64,000 nt of DNA. Origin: Anaerolineae bacterium (GTDB taxonomy: Bacteria; Chloroflexota; Anaerolineae; UBA4142; SHND01). Below, in pieces: positions 24,549 through 32,586 of the stretch. The stretch's first letter is position 1. Each line of letters begins with the position of its first letter. Made by a program: the position numbers and the translations under genes. The notes beneath the pieces were generated by a model. That model ran no database searches. It was not told the origin of the DNA and worked only from the letters and a program-made list of their open reading frames with translations. The DNA is taken from NCBI GenBank assembly GCA_021463195.1, contig JAJTXZ010000009.1:1-64000 (forward strand). Direction: 5' to 3'.

Positions 24549-26261
24549 ATGGAACTCTCTACTCTCATCCAATCCGCGCGTGGCAACCTTCCCGCCGACC
24601 TGTTGCTCAAGAATGGGCGCGTGGTCAATGTATTCACCGGCGAGATTGAAGAAACGTCCGTCGCGATTTCGGGTTCGCGCATCGTCGGCTTGGGCGATTA
24701 TGACGCGAAAAAAATAACCGATTTAAAGGGCGCGTATATCGCCCCGGGTTTTATTGACGCGCATGTGCATATCGAGAGCGCGCTCGTGCCGCCGTACGAA
24801 TTCGCCCGCGCGGTGGTGCCTCACGGCGTGACCACCGTTGTCGTTGACCCGCACGAAATCGCGAATGTGTTGGGCAGCGAAGGGATTCGGTACATGCTCG
24901 ACGCGTCCAAGTACACGCCGTTCAGTGTGTACGTCATGGCATCGTCATGCGTTCCCGCGACCCATTTGGAAACGAGCGGCGCGACGCTGCGCTGGAGCGA
25001 TTTGATTGAATTCAAAAATGACCCGTGGGTGTTGGGGCTTGCCGAAGTGATGAATTATCCGGGCGTCATCAACGGCGATTTAGAAGTGTTGGATAAATTG
25101 CGCGCGTTTGCCGATACACGGATGGACGGACATTGTCCGGGTTTGACGGGACGCGATCTGGAGGCGTACGTTGCGGCTGGCATTGCGAGCGACCACGAAT
25201 GCACGACCGTTGCGGAAGCGAATGAAAAACTGCGGCGCGGGATGTATGTGATGATTCGGGAGGCGTCGAACGCGCACAATTTATTGACGCTGCTGCCCAT
25301 CATCAATCAACGAACCTCGCGCCGCGTTTTATTTTGCACCGATGATCGTTTGCCCGATGATTTGATGGACAAGGGCAGCATTGATTACATCGTCCGCACG
25401 GCGATTCAACACGGCCTCGACCCCATTACGGCAATTACGATAGCGACGCTCAATGCCGCCGAATATTTTCGCTTGACAGATCGCGGCGCGATTGCGCCGG
25501 GGCGACGCGCGGATATTTGCGTGTTTAACAATTTCGAGGAAATGAAAATCGAGCGCGTCTATTACGGCGGCAAACGCGTTGTCTATCGCGGCAAACTGGA
25601 ACCCGACGACCACGAACGTTCGCGTCCGCCGATTCGCAATACGATGAATGTGGATTGGTCGCGCGTTGATTTGCGCGTGCGCGCGGCGCCGAATGCAAAC
25701 ACACTGCGAATCATCGGTTTGATTCCCGGACAACTTATGACGCGTGAAGAATTTGACCGCGCGTTGATTCAAAATGGTCTCGTCGTTTCGGACACGGCGC
25801 GCGATATTTTGAAAATGGCGGTCATCGAACGCCATCATGCGACGGGCAATGTCGGGTTGGGTTTCGTGCGCGGTTTCAAATTAAAGAGCGGCGCGATTGG
25901 TTCGTCCGTCGGGCACGATTCGCACAACATTCTCGTTGTCGGAACGAATGATGATGATATGTTGAGCGCGGCGCGCGCAATCGCTTCGATGCAGGGCGGA
26001 TTCGTCGCGGTGGACAAAGGGCAGGTTCTCGGGCGCGTGCCATTGCCCATCGGCGGCTTGATGAGCGAACAGCCGATTGAGCGCGTGCGCGCGGAACTTG
26101 ATCATCTCAACGCGGCGACGCGCAAACTTGGCTGCGATTTGGATACGCCGTTCATGGCATTGTCATTTCTCGCGCTGCCCGTCATTCCTGACCTAAAATT
26201 GACCGATAAAGGACTGGTGGATGTACGCAAGTTTGATTTTGTAGATGTAATCGCGGATTAA
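24549..26261 (+). CDS. ade: Adenine deaminase
   Basis: A 570-residue adenine deaminase converting adenine to hypoxanthine and ammonia. The first metal motif GFIDAHVHIESALV is near residue 60, followed by GVTTVVVDPHEIANVLG; catalytic-core segments CVPATHLETSGA and GHCPGLTGRDLEAYVAAGI with DHECT are diagnostic of Ade. The C-terminal Ade domain includes SSVGHDSHNILVVGTND and GGFVAVDKGQVL. Full length for the family. Hypoxanthine would pass to the xanthine dehydrogenase at 43.5 kb. A DUF4058 gene follows 4 nt later. Confidence 0.96.
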   Translation: MELSTLIQSARGNLPADLLLKNGRVVNVFTGEIEETSVAISGSRIVGLGDYDAKKITDLKGAYIAPGFIDAHVHIESALVPPYEFARAVVPHGVTTVVVDPHEIANVLGSEGIRYMLDASKYTPFSVYVMASSCVPATHLETSGATLRWSDLIEFKNDPWVLGLAEVMNYPGVINGDLEVLDKLRAFADTRMDGHCPGLTGRDLEAYVAAGIASDHECTTVAEANEKLRRGMYVMIREASNAHNLLTLLPIINQRTSRRVLFCTDDRLPDDLMDKGSIDYIVRTAIQHGLDPITAITIATLNAAEYFRLTDRGAIAPGRRADICVFNNFEEMKIERVYYGGKRVVYRGKLEPDDHERSRPPIRNTMNVDWSRVDLRVRAAPNANTLRIIGLIPGQLMTREEFDRALIQNGLVVSDTARDILKMAVIERHHATGNVGLGFVRGFKLKSGAIGSSVGHDSHNILVVGTNDDDMLSAARAIASMQGGFVAVDKGQVLGRVPLPIGGLMSEQPIERVRAELDHLNAATRKLGCDLDTPFMALSFLALPVIPDLKLTDKGLVDVRKFDFVDVIAD

Positions 26262-26265
26262 AAAG

Positions 26266-27063
26266 ATGCCGAATCCTTTTCCGGGGATGAATCCCTATTT
26301 GGAAGATCCGAATGAGTGGGGCGATGTGCATCACGCGTTGATGACCTATATTCGTGATGCGCTGCAACCCGCGCTTCCATCTACGTACGCCGCGCGCTTG
26401 AACATTCGCGTCTTTGTAAATGAACTACAGCCGCGCATTCCAGACGTGCTTGTCTTGGAAAAGAAAACGCGCGAACTCGCTTCCGCGTATGCTATCGCGC
26501 CAGCCGTCCTCGATGCTCCACCGCCAGCGGAACCGCTTGTCGTTTTTCTCGACCCAATTGAAGTGCATGAAGCGTTCGTCGAGATTGTGCGTTTGGAGGA
26601 TGAACACATTGTTACGTTGATTGAGGTGTTGAGTCCGACGAATAAACGCAAAGGGGAAGGGCGCAGGCAATATCTCCGCAAGCAGCGCGAAATTCTGGAA
26701 AGCGAAACGCATCTCGTCGAAATTGACTTGCTCAAAGATGGCGCGCCGACACTAGCTGTCCTGCAAGCGGGTCTCATCCAGTTGCCGCCGCATCGCTATC
26801 TAATCAATGTGCGCCGCGCGCCCGAACTCTATCGCTTTGAGGTCTATCCCATTCCACTACAAGAACGACTGCCAAACCTTCGCATTCCGTTAATGGCGCC
26901 CGATCCCGATGTCACTTGCGACCTTCAAACTGTTTTGAATAAAGCGTACGACAATGGCGCGTATGCGCGCTTGCTCAATTATCACGAACCGCCGCGCACA
27001 TCCCTTTTGGAGCAAGAAGAAAAATGGGTGGATGAATTACTGCATGGCAAAAACTTGCGTTGA
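26266..27063 (+). CDS. DUF4058 family protein
   Basis: A 265-residue protein of the DUF4058 family: N-terminal PFPGMNPYLEDPNEWGDVH, then RIPDVLVLEKK, and a central VEIVRLEDEHIVTLIEVLSP with NKRKGEGRRQYLRKQREI, which resembles a restriction-nuclease-like core (E-V-LSPxNK). Function unknown; such genes are often multicopy in cyanobacteria, Chloroflexi and planctomycetes. The start 4 nt after ade suggests cotranscription. Confidence 0.85.
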   Translation: MPNPFPGMNPYLEDPNEWGDVHHALMTYIRDALQPALPSTYAARLNIRVFVNELQPRIPDVLVLEKKTRELASAYAIAPAVLDAPPPAEPLVVFLDPIEVHEAFVEIVRLEDEHIVTLIEVLSPTNKRKGEGRRQYLRKQREILESETHLVEIDLLKDGAPTLAVLQAGLIQLPPHRYLINVRRAPELYRFEVYPIPLQERLPNLRIPLMAPDPDVTCDLQTVLNKAYDNGAYARLLNYHEPPRTSLLEQEEKWVDELLHGKNLR

Positions 27064-27130
27064 GACCATTCGCTCATCAAGGCGAGTAACTATTTCACGA
27101 ACGAACTAACCAACTCACTATCGCGCCAAT

Positions 27131-27255
27131 AAAGGAGGTGATGACCAAACTCAAAGCGGTTAGACAATTTTACAATGACAGGTTTTCAGAAATTAGGAGG
27201 AGAAAAAAATGTTTCGTTATGTCCGTTACAACTTTTTCATTATTGCCGCGCTGAC
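27131..27255 (+). other. Extended Shine-Dalgarno with short leader frame
   Basis: AAAGGAGGTGAT (27131-27142) is a full match to the 16S rRNA 3' end, followed by a 37-codon frame (ATG 27141 to TGA near 27254) that overlaps the start of the binding-protein gene in another frame. The second ribosome-binding site, AGGAGGAG, for the binding protein lies inside it. Could be a leader peptide or standby ribosome site. Confidence 0.35.
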
Positions 27256-28480
27256 GCTTGGCGCGGTTTTGATGCTCGCCGCGTGCGCAACGCCTGCCGC
27301 GTCACCGACATCCGCGCCGCCCACTGCCGCTGCGGCGCAGCCAACCACCGCGCCTGCCGATACCGGCAGCAAATTCCAGATTCCCGAAATCGAACAGGGC
27401 AAATACAATGTCGCGTTCATCTATATTGGCCCGCACGACGATGGCGGCTATTCGCAGGCGCACGAGCTGGGGCGCCAATATGTTGACAAGAACATGCCGG
27501 GCGTTCACACCGCGTATGTCGAACTCGTGCCGGAAGGCACCGAAGCCGAGCAGGTGATTCGCTCGCTCGCGCGCAAAGGATTCGACGCGATCATCGCCAC
27601 CTCGTTCGGTTATATGGACCCGATGGCGACCGTAGCCGAAGAATTCCCGGATATTAAATTTTTGCACGTCTCGGGTTACAAGAGCAATGGCAAAAATTTC
27701 GGCAACATGTTCGGCGGCATGGAGACCATCAAATACATGGCGGGCATGATCGCCGGCGCGCGCGCCAAAGCGGATAATAATCCAAAGGTCGGTTACATCG
27801 CCACGTTCCCCATTCCCGAAGAATTTCGTTTGGGCAACGCGTTCGCATTGGGCGTACAAAAAACATGCCCCGAATGCAAGATGGACGTGCGCTGGATCAA
27901 CACATGGCACGATCCCGTCAAAGAAAAAGACGCTGCGGCATCATTGTTCGATGGCGGCGCCGATGTGGTCATGACGGGCGCGGACACGCCCGCGAACGCC
28001 GAAGCCGCCAAAGAACGCGGCAAATGGGCAATCACGTACGATTACGAAGGCAACTGCAAACTCGAATCGTGCTTGACGACAATGTACTGGAATTGGGGTC
28101 CGATCTATGCTGCCGACATCAAAGCGATGCAAGACGGCACATGGAAAGCGGGTTCCGAATACTTTGATGTCAAAGATGGCGGTCTCGGACTTTTCGGTTT
28201 CATGGACGGACAGACGCCGCAAGCGGGCGTTCCCGCCGATGCGATTCCGCAAATTCGCCAAGTGCTTGCCGACGCGCTCGCAGGCAAGTTCGATCGTTTT
28301 TCGGTCTTTAGCGGACCCATCAAAGACAACAAAGGCAATGAAGTGATTGCCGCCGGTCAACATTTCGAACAATCCGATATTGACCAATTCAAACCTGGCG
28401 CGCCCGGTTTTGAAGCAAAGTACGGCATGTATTGGTGGAACGAAAACGTCATCGCCGAACTGCCGAAACTGTCGCAATAA
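27209..28480 (+). CDS. BMP-family nucleoside-binding lipoprotein (system 2)
   Basis: A 423-residue lipoprotein of the BMP/PnrA/TmpC family. A signal peptide ends in lipobox LAAC with Cys26; a Pro/Thr/Ala linker follows to about residue 55. The mature domain shows AFIYIGPHDDGGYSQAHELG, then IIATSFGYMDP, and GMETIKYMAGMIAGARAKA, typical of BMP proteins. AGGAGGAG with A-rich spacing precedes the ATG. It should capture purine nucleosides for the ATPase at 28523 and the permeases at 35853 and 37105. At 423 residues it is longer than the binding protein at 40573, owing to extra C-terminal segments. Confidence 0.93.
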   Translation: MFRYVRYNFFIIAALTLGAVLMLAACATPAASPTSAPPTAAAAQPTTAPADTGSKFQIPEIEQGKYNVAFIYIGPHDDGGYSQAHELGRQYVDKNMPGVHTAYVELVPEGTEAEQVIRSLARKGFDAIIATSFGYMDPMATVAEEFPDIKFLHVSGYKSNGKNFGNMFGGMETIKYMAGMIAGARAKADNNPKVGYIATFPIPEEFRLGNAFALGVQKTCPECKMDVRWINTWHDPVKEKDAAASLFDGGADVVMTGADTPANAEAAKERGKWAITYDYEGNCKLESCLTTMYWNWGPIYAADIKAMQDGTWKAGSEYFDVKDGGLGLFGFMDGQTPQAGVPADAIPQIRQVLADALAGKFDRFSVFSGPIKDNKGNEVIAAGQHFEQSDIDQFKPGAPGFEAKYGMYWWNENVIAELPKLSQ

Positions 28481-28485
28481 AAAAA

Positions 28486-28514
28486 TGTAGGGGCGGCCAC
28501 AAACCGCCCCTACA
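28486..28514 (+). terminator. Hairpin between binding-protein and ATPase genes (system 2)
   Basis: Perfect 11-bp stem TGTAGGGGCGG / CCGCCCCTACA with a 7-nt loop, five bases after the stop. No T-run, so more likely an mRNA-stabilising or attenuating hairpin than a full terminator. The TGTAGGGGCGG wording is a common intergenic repeat in related genomes. Confidence 0.65.
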
Positions 28515-28522
28515 CTCCCAAT

Positions 28523-30037
28523 ATGTCCGAACCAACCAACGTCATCGCAATGAAACAAATCGTCAAACGCTTTCCCGGCGTTTTGGCGAACGATCATGTG
28601 GATTTTGATTTGCGGCGCGGCGAGATTCACGCGCTGCTCGGCGAAAACGGCGCGGGCAAGTCCACCCTGACAAATATCCTCGCGGGTTTGTATCGCGCGG
28701 ATGAGGGCCAGATTTTTATCAACGGACAGCGCGCGGACATTGGTTCGCCGCGCGACGCGATTGCGTATGGCATCGGCATGATCTATCAACATTTCATGCT
28801 CGTGCCTTCGCAAACGGTCACCGAAAATATTATTCTCGGTTTGGACGAGCCGCGTTTCTTTTTGAACTTGCCGCAGGCGGAAAAACGCGTCGCGGAACTT
28901 TCAAAACAATTTGGCCTGCACGTTGATCCCCGCGCGCATGTGTGGCAATTATCGGTCGGCGAACAACAGCGCGTCGAGATTTTGAAAATGTTGTATCGCG
29001 GCGCCAATATTTTGATTTTGGACGAGCCGACCGCCGTGCTGACGCCGCTCGAAGCGCGCGAATTATTCGCCACCTTGCGCAGCATGATTGCGCAAGGGCG
29101 TTCGATTATTTTTATCAGTCATCATCTCGACGAAATTTTGGAAATCGCCGACCGCGTGACGGTGATGCAAAAAGGGCGCGTGACAGCGGCGGGTGTCTCG
29201 CCCAAGGGCATGACCAAAAACGATTTGGCGCGCTTGATGGTCGGACGCGAAATCGTGTTCGCGCTCGAAAAAAAGAAAATGGACGCGGGCGCGGTCGCGT
29301 TGAAAATCGAACGCGCGCGCGCGTTGAACGACCGCGGCTTGCCCGCGCTGCGCGACCTTTCGCTCGAGGTGCGCGCGCATGAAATTCTCGGCGTCGCGGG
29401 CGTCGCCGGCAACGGGCAGCGCGAACTTTCGCAAGTCATCACGGGTTTGCGTCCGCTCGTCAGCGGGCGCATTCATCTCGGCGCGTACGATTTGACCAAT
29501 AAAGCTCCCGGCGAAATCCATGAACTCGGCGTCGGGCATGTGCCGGAAGATCGTCTCGGCACAGGACTCGCCTCAGGGCTGTCGGTCATGCACAATTTAA
29601 TTCTGCGCCGTTACAAACAAGCGCCGATTGCGCAAGGCATCGCCATCAACTGGCACACCGCGCGCAAAGTGAGCGAAAACCTCGTGACGACCTTTGAAAT
29701 CGCGACGCCCGGCGTGGATACGCGCGTCGGCGCGCTGTCGGGCGGCAATACGCAAAAGGTGATTCTCGCGCGTGAAATTTCAACGCGACCCGATTTACTC
29801 GTCGCGGTGCACCCGACGCGCGGTTTGGATGTGGGCGCGACGGAAGCGGTGCAGAAACTTTTGTTGCAGCAGCGCGAAGCGGGCGCGGCGGTGCTGCTCA
29901 TTTCCGAAGACCTCGATGAAATTCTTGCCATATCAGACCGCATTGCGGTGATTTATGATGGGCAGATTGTGGGCGAGATGCGTACCGACGAAGCGGATAT
30001 TGAAAAAATCGGCTTGTTGATGGCGGGGGCGAATTAG
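28523..30037 (+). CDS. BMP-type nucleoside ABC transporter, ATP-binding protein (system 2)
   Basis: A 504-residue double ABC ATPase. First domain: GENGAGKST near residue 37, LSVGEQQRVEI signature and [12 protein letters not shown]. Second domain: GVAGNGQRELSQ, LSGGNTQKV (Gln replaced by Thr in the usual GGNQQKV) and VHPTRGLDVGA, the normal degenerate half. It follows its binding protein but its permeases lie 5.8 kb downstream, after six unrelated genes. Close paralogue of the genes at 269 and 41801. Confidence 0.93.
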   Translation: MSEPTNVIAMKQIVKRFPGVLANDHVDFDLRRGEIHALLGENGAGKSTLTNILAGLYRADEGQIFINGQRADIGSPRDAIAYGIGMIYQHFMLVPSQTVTENIILGLDEPRFFLNLPQAEKRVAELSKQFGLHVDPRAHVWQLSVGEQQRVEILKMLYRGANILILDEPTAVLTPLEARELFATLRSMIAQGRSIIFISHHLDEILEIADRVTVMQKGRVTAAGVSPKGMTKNDLARLMVGREIVFALEKKKMDAGAVALKIERARALNDRGLPALRDLSLEVRAHEILGVAGVAGNGQRELSQVITGLRPLVSGRIHLGAYDLTNKAPGEIHELGVGHVPEDRLGTGLASGLSVMHNLILRRYKQAPIAQGIAINWHTARKVSENLVTTFEIATPGVDTRVGALSGGNTQKVILAREISTRPDLLVAVHPTRGLDVGATEAVQKLLLQQREAGAAVLLISEDLDEILAISDRIAVIYDGQIVGEMRTDEADIEKIGLLMAGAN

Positions 30038-30068
30038 AGACTGAGGACTAGAGACTGGAGATTAGGAC

Positions 30069-30827
30069 TTGAATTTTCGCACACGACTTGCAAAGCGCGA
30101 ACGCCTCATCGGCACGCTGCTCACGCTGCCACTGCCCGCGCTGGCGGAAATGTGCGCGGACGCGGGATTCGATTGGTTGTTTCTCGACATGGAACATGGC
30201 GCGCTCGATTTGCATGATGTTCAATGCATCGCGCAAGCGGTGAATGACAAATGTCCCTGTGTTGTGCGCGTGCCGATCAATGAACGAATGTGGATTGGCA
30301 AGGTGTTGGACTTGGGCGTGGCGGGGATCATTCTGCCGCAAGTGAACCGCGCGGAGGACGCGCAGCGCGCGGTATTCGCGGCAAAGTATCCGCCGCAAGG
30401 CGGGCGCGGCGTGGGAGTCGGACGCGCGTCGCGGTATGGCGCGGATTTGCAAAATTATTTGCGAAATGCGAACGACGAAACCGCGCTGATTGTTCAAATC
30501 GAACATCGCGAGGCAGTGGAAAACGTGGAAGCGATTGCAAACGTCGCGGGCGTGGATGCGTTAATGCTTGGCCCATTTGATCTGTCCGGCAGTCTCGGCA
30601 AGCTCGGGCAGATTGATGCGCCCGAGACGCAGGCGGCGATTGCGCGCGTCCGCGAATTTGGCATGTCGCGTAAAATTCCCATAAGCTTGTTTTGTCCCGA
30701 TGTCGAACATGCGCGCCGCGCGTTACAAGATGGCTTTACGCTTGTGCCGATTGCGAGCGACAATTTAATGTTTACGCGCGCGGCATCCCAGACGGTTCAA
30801 ACAATCAAGCGCGACGGAGCGAGGTGA
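30069..30827 (+). CDS. HpcH/HpaI-family aldolase
   Basis: A 252-residue class II aldolase/citrate-lyase-like TIM barrel. The motif LFLDMEHGALDLHD near residue 40 and the metal-binding Glu in VQIEHREAVENVEAI, with MLGPFDLSGSLG, fit 2-dehydro-3-deoxyglucarate- or 4-hydroxy-2-oxoheptanedioate-type aldolases. The TTG at 30069 is the only good start; the gap before it is a GAGACTGGAGATTAGG-type repeat. A role in sugar or ribose catabolism is possible, but the substrate is open. Confidence 0.85.
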   Translation: MNFRTRLAKRERLIGTLLTLPLPALAEMCADAGFDWLFLDMEHGALDLHDVQCIAQAVNDKCPCVVRVPINERMWIGKVLDLGVAGIILPQVNRAEDAQRAVFAAKYPPQGGRGVGVGRASRYGADLQNYLRNANDETALIVQIEHREAVENVEAIANVAGVDALMLGPFDLSGSLGKLGQIDAPETQAAIARVREFGMSRKIPISLFCPDVEHARRALQDGFTLVPIASDNLMFTRAASQTVQTIKRDGAR

Positions 30828-30830
30828 TTT

Positions 30831-31187
30831 GTGGCAATGATTGATTCGATTAAACGCGAGCGCAATACCAAACATTTCGCGGCGGGCGAAATTATTTTTG
30901 CCGAAGGCGCCGCCGACAGCGAATGTATGTATATGATCGAAGCGGGACAGGTTGAAATCGCCAATACGAAACGCGTTTTGGAAGTGGTTGAACCGGGCGG
31001 GTTTTTTGGCGAAATGGCGTTGTTGGATGACAAGCCGCGCAGCGCCACCGCGACGGCGAAAACCGCGTGCGTGGTGATCGAAATAAATCAAGGCGATTTT
31101 TATTTTCTCGTGCAGCATTCGCCGCATTTCGTCATTGAGCTGATGCGGACGTTATCGGAACGCGTGCGGCGCAATGCCGAGGCGTGA
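30831..31187 (+). CDS. Stand-alone cyclic-nucleotide-binding domain protein
   Basis: A 118-residue protein that is one cNMP-binding beta-roll: FAAGEIIFAEGAADSECMYM, VVEPGGFFGEMALLDDKPRS with ATATA after it (the phosphate-binding cassette with Arg-Ser), then a last helix. There is no DNA-binding or enzyme domain. GTG at 30831 or ATG at 30837 may be the start. It may be a cAMP sensor acting by protein contact. The C-terminal half of the gene at 34215 carries a related domain. Confidence 0.85.
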   Translation: MAMIDSIKRERNTKHFAAGEIIFAEGAADSECMYMIEAGQVEIANTKRVLEVVEPGGFFGEMALLDDKPRSATATAKTACVVIEINQGDFYFLVQHSPHFVIELMRTLSERVRRNAEA

Positions 31188-31211
31188 ACGCGGCGAACGC
31201 GGAAAAAAAAT

Positions 31212-31595
31212 ATGAAAATGATTTTACGTATTCTGGTGTTGACGCTTGGCGCGCTGTTTTGGCTCGCCGCCTGCGGCGCCAATAGCACGCCGCTGCCGCC
31301 GCTGCCATTAAAAATCGTGGCGCGCGATACGCAGTTCGAGCCGAATATTCTCACCGGCACGGTCAATCAGGCGATTACGCTCACGATTGAAAATCAGGGC
31401 GCGCAGCCGCATTCGTTTGTGATTGATGAATTGAAAGTTAATTCGGGTCCGATTGAACCGGGCAAACAAGCGACCGTGACCATCGTTTCAAATCGCATTC
31501 GCACGTACAGCAACGGCGGCGCGCTGCCGTTTTATTCCGATATGCCCGGCGACAAGGACGCGGGCTTGGTCGGCAATCTCTCTTTTACTCCATGA
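31212..31595 (+). CDS. Cupredoxin-like lipoprotein with degenerate copper site
   Basis: A 127-residue lipoprotein (lipobox LAAC, Cys21) with one cupredoxin-fold domain: KIVARDTQFEPNILTGTVNQ, TIENQGAQPHSFVIDEL. A His sits in the first ligand position (PHSF), but the normal C-terminal loop Y-C-x-x-P-G-H-x-x-x-G-M reads FYSDMPGDKDAGLVG, so the Cys, His and Met ligands are absent. It may bind no copper or a different ligand. It ends one base before the PRPP synthetase start. Confidence 0.82.
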   Translation: MKMILRILVLTLGALFWLAACGANSTPLPPLPLKIVARDTQFEPNILTGTVNQAITLTIENQGAQPHSFVIDELKVNSGPIEPGKQATVTIVSNRIRTYSNGGALPFYSDMPGDKDAGLVGNLSFTP

Positions 31596-31596
31596 T

Positions 31597-32586
31597 ATGA
31601 CTGTGCCTACTCTGCTCAATCTCAACGATATTCGCGTTTTTAGCGGCAGTTCCAATCTCGCGCTGGCGAGCGAAATCGCGCGGCTGCTCGGCGTGCCGCT
31701 GGAACCGACCGCGATTACGCGTTTCACCAACGATAATTTGTATGTGCAGTTGGGCTCGACCGTGCGCGGGCGCAATGTGTACCTCATTCAATCGCTGACG
31801 CCGCCGGTGAACGACCATCTGATGGAATTGTTCATGATGCTCGATATCGCCCGCTCGGCTTCGGCGAAACAAGTGCATGCGGTCATTCCGTACTTTTCGT
31901 TCGCGCGCTCGGATAAAAAAGACGCGCCGCGCATTTCCATCACCGCGCGCTTGGTTGCGGATTTGCTGCAAACGGCGGGCGCGACGAATGTGATGACGAT
32001 GATGCTGCATTCGCCCCAAGTGCACGGTTTTTTTAGCGTGCCGACGGATCCGCTCACCAGCCGCCCGGTGTTTCAAGAATATTTTTCACGCCAAAAACTT
32101 GACGATACGATTGTGATTGCGCCGGACATTGGCAGCGCGAAATCGGCGGCGCGCTTTGCCAAAGATTTGGGCGGCTTGCCCGTCGCCGCGGGCAACAAAG
32201 AGCGCGTTTCAGATACGCAGGTGCATATCGGCGGACTCATCGGCGCGCAGCTGCGCGGCATGAAACGCGCGTTGATTTATGACGATGAGATTGCGACCGG
32301 CGGCTCGATGCTCGAAATCGTGCGCATTCTGGTCGAAGCGGGCGTCACTGAAATTCAACTGGTCTGCACGCACGGCCTCTTTACCGGCAGCGCGCTGGAA
32401 CGACTCGGCGCGATGCCCGAAATCACCGGCATTGTCACGACCGATACGATTTATCAGCCGCCGAGCAAACGCCATCCCAAACTGCATATCGTTTCGGTGG
32501 CGCACGTTTTCGCGGACGCGATTCGCAAAAATTATTTGGGCGAATCCATCAGCGATTTGTTTGTCTATGGACAGGGGAATAATTGA
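31597..32586 (+). CDS. prs: Ribose-phosphate pyrophosphokinase (PRPP synthetase)
   Basis: A 329-residue PRPP synthetase joining ribose 5-phosphate and ATP. N-terminal FSGSSNLALASEIARLLGVP, the catalytic-loop region VIPYFSFARSDKKDAPRISI and the PRPP-binding loop LIYDDEIATGGSMLEI are visible. The loop (DDEIATGGS) departs from the usual DDIIDTAGT, which points to a divergent Prs subgroup. It lies within the split transporter operon and would carry ribose 5-phosphate from the ribokinase toward base salvage. Its stop touches the ATG of the next gene. Confidence 0.9.
   Translation: MTVPTLLNLNDIRVFSGSSNLALASEIARLLGVPLEPTAITRFTNDNLYVQLGSTVRGRNVYLIQSLTPPVNDHLMELFMMLDIARSASAKQVHAVIPYFSFARSDKKDAPRISITARLVADLLQTAGATNVMTMMLHSPQVHGFFSVPTDPLTSRPVFQEYFSRQKLDDTIVIAPDIGSAKSAARFAKDLGGLPVAAGNKERVSDTQVHIGGLIGAQLRGMKRALIYDDEIATGGSMLEIVRILVEAGVTEIQLVCTHGLFTGSALERLGAMPEITGIVTTDTIYQPPSKRHPKLHIVSVAHVFADAIRKNYLGESISDLFVYGQGNN

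Noticed and set aside
24543-24551. TATAAT one base before the adenine deaminase ATG as its promoter
   Set aside because: Transcription would begin inside the gene, and there is no -35 at proper distance; the AUG fits the family start.
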